From contig NC_088323.1 of the NCBI RefSeq assembly GCF_910592395.1, positions 13,317,501-13,381,500 of the forward strand: a stretch of 64,000 nucleotides of DNA, read 5' to 3'. Source of the stretch: Lineus longissimus (taxonomy: Eukaryota > Nemertea > Pilidiophora > Heteronemertea > Lineidae). Positions 22,608 to 31,799 of this stretch are shown in pieces. A program made the position numbers and the translations under genes. How positions within the stretch are numbered: position 1 is the stretch's first letter; every line of letters starts with the position of its first letter. The notes beneath the pieces were generated by a model. The model saw only the letters and a program-made list of their open reading frames with translations. It was not told where the DNA came from and searched no databases.

Positions 22608-23142
22608 GCTGAAAGGGTGGATGTCGTTCTGGGTGCCGACAAATGGTACTCAGGTTCGAGATCGACTAGACAATAAGCACCCTGGGTGCCATTACACTAG
22701 ACAAACAGCACCCAGCTTCTTTTTGCCTGGCTTACGGATCTTATGGACGAGGACGTTTCTTGCAATCTCGTTTTATCTCACGCCGTGGTACTTTAGGCCT
22801 ATAGGTCTTTGAAAGCACATTTCGGATGATTTATTCAGAAAAGGTATGTAGGAGGGATATATTCAGAGAATGAAAAATTGTGTGATGACAAAATGAATGG
22901 ATTTGCTGCGTATTTTTCTTGACAATCAGTCGATATTGCTCCATCTTGCAAAATGATGGTTATCGTGACACGTGACCTCCGTGAGCGTGGGGCCAAGCTC
23001 GGTTGTAGGTGTAGAAAAAGTGTAGAAGAAGAAGCTTGGTGCTGTTTGTCTAGTGTAATGGCACCCAGGGTGCTTATTGTCCAGTCGATCTCGAACCTGG
23101 GTGCCGACAAATGGTACCCAGACGACATCCACCCTTTCAGCA
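22608..23142. mobile_element. 535-bp MITE with ~110-bp TIRs and 8-bp duplication (hAT-like)
   Basis: Flanking 8-bp direct repeats GTAGTAAC (22600-22607 and 23143-23150) fit a hAT-type target-site duplication. Ends read GCTGAAAGGGTGGATGTCGT and its complement. The inverted arms extend about 110 bp. No transposase inside. It is inserted in the polymerase gene of element A. Confidence 0.85.
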
Positions 23143-24358
23143 GTAGTAACTGTGTATTTCTTCGTGATATCTCTGCCAGTCTGACTTCGTCCCGAGAGCA
23201 GAGCTTGAATCAGACTCCGTCCCGAGAGCAGAGTTCGAGTCTGCCAATGTCATGACGAAAGTAACGTTGCAGTTCAGTCGATTAGATAAAAATTCTTCCA
23301 TTCTGATTAACCAGTCACAGAAAACCTTTACAATATCAGAACCCATGTAACTCGTGTATTCACTATTGTAGAGTAACTGGTAGTCGGAGTGAACATCAGC
23401 TCCAACTGCAGATGCAACCAGTTTGAATAGCTTTTTGGTTACAGTGGTTACTGGGGATACAGGGTCAACAGGTTCAGTAACAACAGGAATACTTATGGAT
23501 TCAAAATCAGCATAGATCATAAAGGGAACTCTGTTCTTGAATGAGTGCTTTTCAAATAGAAGTTGAGACCATTTACTATTCGGTGCAGGCAGAGTGGTCT
23601 TACATAATCGTGTTCACCACATTTCAGTTTATGTTTTTCTAGTGTTGATTGACGATAAAAGTAGTTCCTGCATCTCCTGCAGAGAAATACGGTATTCCTG
23701 GTTGTCTTGTAGAAAAAATTGATGTCTCTTATGTACATGAAGTGGTCCTTGAAGTAAAACAGATCGATAACATCGTCATCGTCATAGTGCTTTGACAGGT
23801 AGAGTGGTTCCAGTTGTGCATAATAGATGATTTTAGCTGATACATTCTGTAACTTAAAAACGTTAATCTTAAGAATGTTGTCTTTCTCCTTTTGGATACA
23901 TACAGGAAAGGAGTTAATTTTGATACTGCCGTTATCTAGTTTGGCTAGTTCTTCTTAACTAGCTATAGTTTCAGGTGTGACTTAGTCGGTGTGACGTTGT
24001 AATATTCAGCAGCCAATAGACTCCATAGAAAACATTCATTATCATTTCATTGAATATTCATTAAAGCTTTTGTTTTGAATGGTAGTTGAGTGTAATGACC
24101 ACCTTTACACTTTTGTATAAACAGAATGTGAGGTCACAAGACTTTATCACATTTAAAGACAAACCACTTCCTTGAAAGTACCTCTCCTCAATCTGAGCCT
24201 TATTGTAATTTGACTGATTTGTTACGGCATAAATTGCCTGATTCCTCGAAATTATGCTTTCCATTGGAGACTGAAATGGATGGGTCGTGCTATGCTCTCT
24301 AGACGTAGTCCGGATGACGCTTTCACCAGATCTCCTGAACTCGGCAAAAACGAAGATA

Positions 24359-24461
24359 CAGTGGAACCCCGGTCGGCGACCACCTCAGTAACGCGACCAC
24401 CCCGGTAACACGACCACTTCGGCTTAGTCCCTTGGGTGGTCGTGTTACCGGGGTTCCACTG
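24359..24461. mobile_element. 103-bp pogo/Tigger-like MITE
   Basis: The element begins CAGTGGAACCCCGG and ends CCGGGGTTCCACTG, with TA on both sides (24357-24358, 24462-24463). CAGTG ends with a TA duplication are the mark of the pogo group of Tc1/mariner. It interrupts the 5' part of the polymerase gene of element A. Confidence 0.85.
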
Positions 24462-24879
24462 TACTAATTTTGTGATGGTAATCATTAAATTTGAATAGGA
24501 CCTCTTCCAACTTATCCCTGTACTCATGAATCTGTTTTGCTTGTTTGTCAATGTTTAAACGAATGGTGATAACAGGACTACCAAATAATTTTACTACTTT
24601 GATATCTTAATGTTATCTAAATCTTCTGTCTCAAATGCAAGTTTCTTATTTATTGTCGTAAGACCTGGGTCAGGTTTAATATACCCTTGTTTACTCAAAT
24701 GTTGCGCTAAATTTAGTTTGATGATCCTTGGTTTTACTACGAGCTGCCATATTTGTGTAAGAAATGTCCTTGTCACATGTAGCACAATGAACCTTCTTGT
24801 TTCTATCCATTTAGATTAAAAATATTTATCTAATTTACAAGATTCCATCTAGAATTTACTAGACCGGGTGTAGAATTTA

Positions 24880-25258
24880 CTAGACTGGGTCTAGAATTTA
24901 ATATGGTGTGAAGGAGGTGCTGATGGTATTCCAGGAAGTGGTATTCCAGGTGGTTCTGAGGGTTTATCAGTAATCGACTGACCATGATAGTGATAAGTGT
25001 TTCCAGGAACTGGGATTCCGTGTAGTGACATTACAGGAACTGACGTTCAATTTCCAGGTACTGGTGTTACAGGGCTTACTGGCGTTCCATTTCCAGTTAC
25101 TGGCTTTTCAGTTTCTCTAACATCTCTGTCTGTGCTAGGTTTTTTCTCTTCTAGAAAAGTCTCCTTAAGGGATTCTACATCAACCCCAGTCTGGCTCTCC
25201 CTTTGTTTCTTTCTAATACCGTTTTTCATTGAAATGTATAGTACTTCTCCTTCTCCTT
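24880..25258 (-). pseudogene. Pro/Thr/Gly-rich ORF remnants of element A
   Basis: Minus-strand frames carry a basic/acidic segment (KNGIRKKQRESQTGVDVESL, from about 25229) followed by repeated Thr-Pro-Val-Gly words (GTPVSPVTPVPGN), and in a shifted frame GIPVPGN and PPGIPLPGIPS. The gene is cut at 25258/25259 by the non-LTR insertion, beyond which it may continue at 26340. Proline-rich spacers of this sort also occur in the ORFs at 26812 and 58604. Function unknown. Confidence 0.4.
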
Positions 25259-25270
25259 GAGAATTAAACT

Positions 25271-26327
25271 TCTTCTTCTTCTTCTTCTTCAGCGTTCAAC
25301 CTGCCTAAGTAAAACTATAACCTCAGTCCTGTGGCGGAGATGAAGCGGCTTGTCGCCCGAAGGTCCGGCTGTGTTCCCCACAGCTTTTCTTCGACCTTCG
25401 TGTCTTTAGGCCAGAATCTATCTCGTAAATCCTGGTACAGGGGACAGTCCTGTAGGATGTGCGTTGGTGTTTGCACTGCTGTCTGGCATTGGCATTCTGC
25501 TGTGTCTCTTACTCCTTTACGTTTAAGATGCCCACGTAGGCCACAGTGGCCTGTTCTTAGACGGTAGATGGTAGTAGCGTCTTTTCGGTCAAGTAGCCAC
25601 AGCTGATCTGATTGGGGGGGGGGGGGGGGGGGGTGGTTTCCCTGGATTTTCTTCCGGTCATTTCTGCATTTCTGCTTCAGGAGTGTTGTTATTTCTCTGT
25701 ATGACTGCTTCCCATTTGGCTGGATCTGTAGGCTTGCAAGACCACGTGGTGGTTACTGGTGAGATCTTGGAGGTGTTCTTTCAGATCTTTGATGTCTGAC
25801 TCGATGTTTTCTGATGTTAGGGCTTGGAGTGTGGACAGTGAGTCTGTTAGAATGGCTATCAGTGGTGATGTCCTTTGAGACTGTGCTAGATGTTTCGCGG
25901 CAGTTGTTATAGCTAGCACCTCTGCTTTGAAGTTGCTGGAGTATTTTCCTCCAGGGACGGAGAGGGCTGAGCTTTCTCCACAAGGGTATCTTATGTAGAT
26001 TCCACTTCCTCCGTTTTTCACTGCGCTTTCAGCTGATCCGTCCGTGTAGACTAGTGTCCATCTGTCATGTGGGTATTGCCGGTCAATATGTTCCATGATG
26101 AGAGCTTTTTGGATATCCGGAAGTTGGATCCCCTTGCTTCTCAGGTCTGGTACTGAAGGCTGGATTTCCACTCGGAGCTCTTGCTGGGACCACGCTGTTG
26201 GCTGCAGGTTTTCAACTGGATTTCCTGGCTGAAGCAATTCGGAAGCCGAATCTTGTAGACTCTTAGTCAGATGGTTTTGACTTTTGCGTTTTAGACGGTT
26301 CTTGGGCGTTTCCTCAAGCTTGGGATG
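25271..26327 (-). mobile_element. 5'-truncated non-LTR retrotransposon with RNase H, 12-bp duplication
   Basis: The element is bounded by perfect 12-bp direct repeats GAGAATTAAACT (25259-25270 and 26328-26339). On the minus strand it encodes an RNase H domain (YTDGSA, SGIYIRYPCG, FKAEVLAI, LTDSLSTLQAL; about 26237-25700) and then, after frame breaks, the C-terminal TGHCGLRGHL and TPTHILQDCPLY motif seen in Jockey/I-group elements. It ends in a GAA repeat tail (plus-strand CTTCTTCTTC at 25271-25290). A 20-base G run at 25614-25633 interrupts the coding region. Insertion was into element A. Confidence 0.9.
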
Positions 26328-26437
26328 GAGAATTAAACTAAACTCTTCTGTAGAGCTAGATGTGTGAATCGGTTAAGGCTTTACTAATTAAATCATTGAT
26401 AGTGTTAAGTTTGGAAATAGCAAGCATACTTATCTTT

Positions 26438-26760
26438 TCATGTTTTTCTATTCTTCTGCCAACTTAGAAATGAGGAAAAAAGGGCACTTCCTATTGTCAC
26501 ACCACCCAAAGCTAAACCCATCGGCGGCGTGATGACTCCAGCTAATGCTGAAATACCAACAGAGCCTGCTGCTACACTTGTAAAATTAAGACCGTGGCTA
26601 ATGCAAGTAACTGCATTGCATGCTTTCTTGTATTTTGAAAATATCTTTCTTCTGTTATTCAATTTCCTCCTCAAAGAACTTCTTGACTTCACTGATTTGT
26701 TGAAGTCTGAAACCCTGAGGCCCGTTCTCTGGACTTTGTCCTGTTCAAGCTAATCGATCT
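26438..26760 (-). CDS. Gly/Ala-rich hydrophobic small protein of element A, possible remnant
   Basis: The minus strand encodes a basic N-terminus (SSLRRKLNNRRKIFSKYKKA), then a long hydrophobic glycine-rich stretch (FTSVAAGSVGISALAGVI, TPPMGLALGGVTIGSALFSS) and ends WQKNRKT before a stop at 26438-26440. Two amphipathic glycine-zipper-like helices suggest membrane association. Proteins with this 'Gly-zipper after basic helix' look are common beside Polinton polymerase/integrase genes, as I recall. The upstream start is uncertain because the frame opens before the first ATG. Confidence 0.45.
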
Positions 26761-26811
26761 GATCCCTGTAAATTTGGACCAGGATAAAGCTTATAACTTT
26801 CTTCCATTTAG

Positions 26812-27033
26812 TTAATGAGTAAAACTAGAATCTATTGGCTTTCCAATAATGTGTTTACTAGTAGATCTAGGAACTGGTGTTACAGGTTTATCCGTAATGG
26901 GCTTAGCAATAATGGACTTACCAGTGGCTTCTTCTTCTTCTATTTTTACTTGCTTGTCTAACCTTCTGTAAAATTCTTCTAAAACTTCTTTACAGTTATT
27001 TGGTCTCTTTGAGTAACCCCACGTTCTGTTCAT
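26812..27033 (-). CDS. Small Pro/Val-rich ORF of element A, 73 codons
   Basis: From ATG at 27031-27033 (minus) the frame begins MNRTWGYSKRPNNCKEVLEE and reaches a charged helix (FYRRLDKQVKIEEEE), then repeats of the form KSIIAKPITDKPVTPVPRS, stopping at 26812. It is intact. The K-P-I/V spacer is similar in style to the spacer of the first gene of element B. No family recognised. Confidence 0.4.
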   Translation of the reverse strand: MNRTWGYSKRPNNCKEVLEEFYRRLDKQVKIEEEEATGKSIIAKPITDKPVTPVPRSTSKHIIGKPIDSSFTH

Positions 27034-27098
27034 TTAGCTTAAGTAAAACTTACTGATCAATTTTAAACTATGACTTCGTCAAGAGAGCAAAGCTCGAC

Positions 27099-27800
27099 TT
27101 ATGTAAATAACTTTGACGAGTGTAGAAATCTGTACTTTAATTCATCAAGTGTTGTTAATTTACTTTGAAGTCTATTACTCAATTCGAGTTTCGCCCTTAT
27201 GACAAAGTCAGATTCAATCATTAAATTAACAGTTTCAGGTTTTATGCCATTTAGAAACATATTGTTGTTTATCAGATTAAGCAGAGAAGCATTTTCATAT
27301 TCAGGATAATAACCAAAATACTGTGTTATCACTCTTTCCCAATTTTCTATCACATTTTGGTAATAGTAGTAAAACCAATTTCCATTACTTTTGACTATCA
27401 TGATATTGATAGACCTGTCTAACTGTTCTTTAAAAAGACCCCAATCTACTGTAGCACTCTTCTGTCTGTTTTTTCTTCCTTAGACACCGATCACATGTTA
27501 GACCAAGAGAAACATAGTTCTGGTAATACTTAAATTCCTTTATTGGTAATAAATGATCTAGCTTTTCTTCAACTATGGTTGTAATACATCTTTGGTAGTT
27601 GAACCATTTCTGAAGAATTCATCGGAGCAACCTAAACCTAATCATGAGAAACCAGTACCTTGTCCTTTAGATATCCTGTTTAGGCCAACTCTCACTTTAT
27701 GTCTATCTCTATTACCACTCTGATCAAGGTAATTACTTTTGAAATATGAATTCCAACAAGATCTACATTTGTCTCTCTTACCATCTTTAGCGATTCACCA
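27099..27800 (-). pseudogene. Cys-cluster ORF of element A, frameshifted
   Basis: The last part (27401-27099) is an open frame beginning near MIVKSNGNWFYYYYQNVIEN, with Tyr- and Asn-rich helical sequence ending LKYRFLHSS. Upstream frames contain CDRCLRKKK (about 27490) and DKCRSCWNSYF with HKVRVGLNR (about 27690-27780), so two C-x2-C pairs that could form a zinc site. Several stops separate the parts. Function not recognised; a zinc-binding nuclease or DNA-binding accessory protein would be guesses. Confidence 0.35.
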
Positions 27801-27825
27801 TATCCAAAGTCAAGGACTTGGTGAG

Positions 27826-27946
27826 CCCCCCCCCCCCTCTTTAGGTCGGGGAGCACCCCGAACCCCCCCCCCCCCCCTACGATAGCGTAACGTTTTTACC
27901 CAGTACAATGGAGAGGAAACCCCCCCCCCCCCCCCCCCCCCCCCCC
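27826..27946. repeat. Long homopolymer C tracts
   Basis: Runs of C at about 27825-27838, 27865-27878 and 27920-27946 in 120 bases. The longest is 27 bases. Possible assembly trouble spot. Confidence 0.8.
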
Positions 27947-28812
27947 ATGTTGGGACCATCCATAGTTCCTTCCGACACATTTTTGTTTTGGTAATGTAAT
28001 ACATTGTGATTGTCCTTATTCACGGGAATCGGGCGTTTCCAGTGATATACGACACAAATGGGTTGTCCTCATGCATTCACTTTGGAAACGCATTTTAAAA
28101 TAGATGTTACGTCTTGTTAATGGGGCACGTCATCATCGCGTACATTTGGGAAAAACTCCCTTACGATACCGGAGCAGACGGCTGAAAGTAGTTTAATTAT
28201 TGGCCGCTAGGGTGCAGTATGTCGCTCACCCGAATTTTTCACGCAACTTTTGCTAAATAGAGCTAGTTCTAGTTTGTGATTCATTTTGATACTTCAGATT
28301 TGGGTAGTAGGCCAAAATAACTTAGTTGTCAGTGTGGTTTAAAGCAGGAAAAACGTATTTGTTTTTCTTAAAGTGCCTTTTTTGGACGGGTGTATGCGAT
28401 TGTTTTGTTTATGTCACGTGACCTCGACCATGTCGACACAAAATTGAAATAAACCACACTTTTCTGTCATTATTTAGGACGGATATTTTTCCAATAAAAA
28501 TATTAATATAATTGGCCAATTTCTCAGGCATATGTAGCGAATTCCCATGAAGATTTAAATTAATTTCAACCAATGGGATAGCAACCACCACCGGAAGATC
28601 GCGGAGAAATCGTAAACTAAACGGAGTTAATTCAGCGCCATTTTGAAAAACCAAAAAAAATTGTTTGTAGGATATACAATAGTTACTCTCGTTATTTCTC
28701 ATCATTATACTCCCGCACAGGCGCGTATCTTAAGAACCCATCCTAAGAAGGGGGGGGGGGGGGGCTTAGTAATTTCTCTTCACCACATTTCGTGCATTCC
28801 TTTCTTAGCGTT

Positions 28813-29050
28813 TCACCACATACTTTGCAGTAATCTATTTATTTCTTCTATTCTTTGCGAATTCACTTTCTTTGTTGAGGTGAAGCCCGTAAATGTTGTA
28901 CCATCTCCTTCGTTTTCAATCTTTCTAGCATCTACTGGTTTCATACCTATTGATGAGTGAAATGAGTTGTTGTAGCCACTGACCAAGTCATCTAACAGGT
29001 CAATCCACTTGTCGGTCTCCTCAGCAGGCCTTGATCTTTGATTCAATTCA
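28813..29050 (-). pseudogene. Polinton/retroviral-type integrase C-terminal part
   Basis: The minus-strand frame reads DKWIDLLDDLVSGYNNSFHS, then SIGMKPVDARK. The pattern W-x-x-x-L-x-x-x-V-x-x-YN-x-x-x-H-S-SI-x-x-x-P-x-x-A lies just after the catalytic Glu in rve-type integrases. The catalytic D,D,E residues themselves are not in view: the frame opens only a few codons upstream, so the core is deleted. A shifted frame at the 3' end (about 28755-28835) gives CKVCGETLRKECTKCGEE, a compact zinc ribbon. Lies at the right end of element A, where Polintons usually keep the integrase. Confidence 0.65.
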
Positions 29051-29059
29051 GATGCCTTC

Positions 29060-29920
29060 TCTTAGCGGCGCAAACCAGTTTTAACTTGATTCAGGCAATT
29101 TTCCGTTGCTCGCTCATGCGTGAAAAGCTGGGTGTGAAATTTTGTACAGATATGCATTAAACCCCTGCCTACTGATATCCGCCGTAAATATTTTCCAAAA
29201 TTATAAAGTGCTATTTTAGGGGTAATTTATCAAACTGTATACTTTTTTTAAACACCCTGAATAGGCTAAGAAAATGTATTTCCAGGTTACCAGATGATCA
29301 CGTAAATTTACTGTAAACGCATCCATCGGTGTACATACATGTACATCGGTACATTCGAGTTCATACATTCATGACATTACATGTGCTGATTTCTATCTGT
29401 ATCCAGTGGTGTAAGTAGACTTTGACCTGATACATGTATACCTGACATGTGTCATTCCTGGAATGGTGGAATGGGTTCGTAAGGGGACTTTGTTCCATGC
29501 CAGACACCATTTCGTGCCCAGTTCAGTCATCAATGAAAGCGGAACCATACCGTTTTTTCCAGTAAGCCAGTGAGGCGCGCGATATACAGAAAAATGACAC
29601 GTATTTCTCCAGTGGTATTGGCGGAGGTATAACGGAGGCAATACAACTGGAAGTTCAGTATGTCAAATCATAAGATAGTAAAGCAGTAGGCTGATGAAGC
29701 AGATATGGGATGATGTACTGGAAGCCACGAATGTTTTGCGGTCATTTTATTTTTTGCAGATTTCGCAGTCGACAAAATTCGTGAAAATAAAACTTGCGAA
29801 AAAATATTTTCTGATTAATAAAACGAAAGAAACTTTTTAATTTGACGAAAGAAGTTTGATTTTTTTTCCCGAAAAATATTTCAAGTTGCAAAAATAAATA
29901 CATAGGCGCGAGAGTGGGTT
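29060..29920. other. Interval without recognised features
   Basis: No exon, repeat or RNA gene was recognised between the end of element A and the ankyrin exons. It includes ACATGTACATCGGTACAT-type words near 29330-29355, common background sequence in this window. Confidence 0.4.
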
Positions 29921-30176
29921 AGTAAATTGAATCTATTCAAAGGTTATTCGACTTCTGGCTCTGATCAAATTAACATATTGTAGAGTAAAAGTATGGCCCT
30001 GACAGCGGAAGCAAGGATATACATTATCCTTAACGCACATGATTAAGCAATGTATACCATTTTTGAATGAGATAACTAGTTTTAACCTCTTTAAATTGAC
30101 TACACCTCAGACTCTCATCTATTTTGCATCTGTATTTCGATATTTGGTTATCGACAGTATGTCTGTTTTGTTTCAG

Positions 30177-30275
30177 AACGGCTGGACGGCGCTAATGAGC
30201 GCCTCCAAACACGGACACCTTGCTGTCGTAGATGCTCTATTGAAAGGTGACGCAGAGGTTGACAAAATCGCCAAG
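30177..30275 (+). CDS. Ankyrin-repeat exon, intact (33 codons)
   Basis: The exon lies between acceptor TTTGTTTCAG and donor AAG|GTAACA and is exactly 99 bases, phase 0 at both ends. It encodes one complete ankyrin repeat: NGWTALMSASKHGHLAVVDA followed by a loop with DAEVDKIAK. Ankyrin repeats form helix-turn-helix stacks that bind other proteins. One-repeat exons in phase 0 allow duplication without frame loss. Damaged copies with similar introns are at 9421 and 9720, and the last exon is at 30874. The remainder of the gene must lie elsewhere. Confidence 0.8.
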
Positions 30276-30873
30276 GTAACATACCACGCACCTAAACAAG
30301 TTCAAGTATTCAACAAAAAATAATACTACGTTTATTCGAACTTTTCTAATTGTGATAAGGATGGGAGTCGTTTCCTCTTATGTGGCTGATATGTCAAAAG
30401 TAAAAAATTGTGTTTTTGACTTATTCGAGGGGCAGGAAGATGAAATAGCCATAAACAAGGTCTGTCTAATGCGAACATGTCGTCCCACTTACTGCTGACT
30501 TAATGACTGGGTTAACTGGAAGATTGCATGAGCTGGTGATGAAATAACATCCATGTCCATCATGTATGGGAATTATTCGAAACGCCACACCGCTTTGCCA
30601 AGTATTTATTAACATATCGTCGACTAAAAGCATGACCATGACGGCGGAGGCAATGATATACATTATCCTCAACGCACATGTGTGACGTGCAAAGAACTAT
30701 ACGGAATGGCTAAAATTCGCTTTTGGTCGTTGACAATCCTTCAGTGGAGTTGCAAAAACGTCGGTGTTTTTTTCGTATACTCTAAATATTAGAATGCTTG
30801 AATGGCCCATGGCTTCATATCACTTAGAAACTGGCGTCTGCATGACTTATTCTGAGCTTGCCATTTCTTACAG

Positions 30874-30963
30874 AATGGACGTTGGACCGCATTACAACAG
30901 GCAGAGCATGCCGGACACAAAGAAGTGGCCGAATTCTTAAAGAAGTCAGGAGCAAAACGATAG
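30874..30963 (+). CDS. Terminal ankyrin-repeat exon with stop
   Basis: Acceptor CCATTTCTTACAG is followed by NGRWTALQQAEHAGHKEVAE, a Phe-Leu-Lys-Lys helix and GAKR, then TAG at 30961-30963. It is the final, capping ankyrin repeat: the loop is cut short and the chain ends. It is in phase with the exon at 30177-30275 (99 bases, phase 0), which would precede it after a 598-base intron. Confidence 0.75.
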   Translation, partial: NGRWTALQQAEHAGHKEVAEFLKKSGAKR

Positions 30964-31799
30964 AAAGGGTGATCAAATATTGCCTTCCCAGTAACAGGTA
31001 AATAGGCAACGGCACAAAGCCAGGGCTGAAGAGTGACCACTTCATTTACCATCATCAGGGCCCTGAGGACTGGATCAGGTGGTCACCATCAATTGACACA
31101 GCACAGTTGAGGAACATAAGCCAAAGTGAAAACACCCAGCAGCTCGGAGACTGTCAACGTTAAATCCAATCTGCGATAGCAGGTCATGCGATCTTTGAGA
31201 TTTCGTGGGAAATGAAATTGTTAACAAACTCACGTGCGCAGTTCAAATGTCAACAAATGCGCGTTTGTGATTGCGGACTTGGGTATTCCCGGTTTTTTGA
31301 AAAGAGTTTCTTCAATTGGGACTATATATAGGACCTAGGGGGGGGGGCAGATTTTTCATTTGGAATTAACGCCAATCAACAATAACATGGCACTACTTTG
31401 TAATTATAGATAAATACAACGAGCAGAGGCGATCGAAAAACCAACTTCTATTTATGCATGGCCTATATAGCCTCGCTAGGACAGGCCAAAGTAGCTAAAT
31501 CTCATTGCATTTGCACAGTGTAGTGGGCTTTTTGTATGGACTAATGCATGAATGTATGGATGTATTATGTATATCATACAGAAGTAACTGAGCAAGCACT
31601 GCGCACAACCTGTCAAATTCCCGCATGAAATTCCCGGGAAAATCCATATCCATGGTATTGGAGTGAAAATTGTCGACCACGTGTGTTTATTTCCATCACG
31701 TTACCTGCTTTCGCGGATTGGATATGAAATTGATCATCTGCGAAAATGTTCATCTGACCATCTGCGAAAAATGTCCTTTGGAAAATGTTCAATAATGTT

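Larger units (their letters stand above)
21304..24810 (-). pseudogene. Protein-primed family B DNA polymerase (Polinton type), decayed
   Basis: Minus-strand frames give, in the right order, pieces of a Polinton DNA polymerase. From ATG 24810 there is a short C-x2-C/H segment, then the N-terminal domain with YIRDINFFYK and a zinc finger (FLCRRCRNYF...HKLKC). Exonuclease motif I follows (IYADFES, about 23500). Near 22440 come the Exo III-like segment DLYLKTDVLLLADFF and APGLTW. The palm box YIDANNLYG is near 22210. Further on are GYFQEVDLAYP, then the C-terminal LRSKMFAYTAK and FDDYMIHL. The segment that should carry the K-x-x-x-YG and DTD boxes is missing. Frameshifts occur near 24600, 24060, 23940, 22590, 22330, 22150, 21950 and 21640, with two MITEs inserted. 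Non-functional. Confidence 0.85.
17233..29050. mobile_element. Element A: decayed Polinton/Maverick-type element
   Basis: This span contains, from left to right, two plus-strand small-protein ORFs, then minus-strand deoxynucleoside kinase, family B DNA polymerase, Pro/Thr-rich ORFs, a hydrophobic Gly-rich ORF, a zinc-cluster ORF and an integrase C-terminus. Polymerase plus retroviral-type integrase is the defining pair of Polintons. The terminal inverted repeats were not found, so ends are approximate. At least six later insertions interrupt it: SINE 17672-18015, MITE 19555-19746, repeat 20147-21296, MITE 22608-23142, MITE 24359-24461 and non-LTR 25271-26327. No capsid, packaging ATPase or protease could be recognised. 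Confidence 0.7.
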
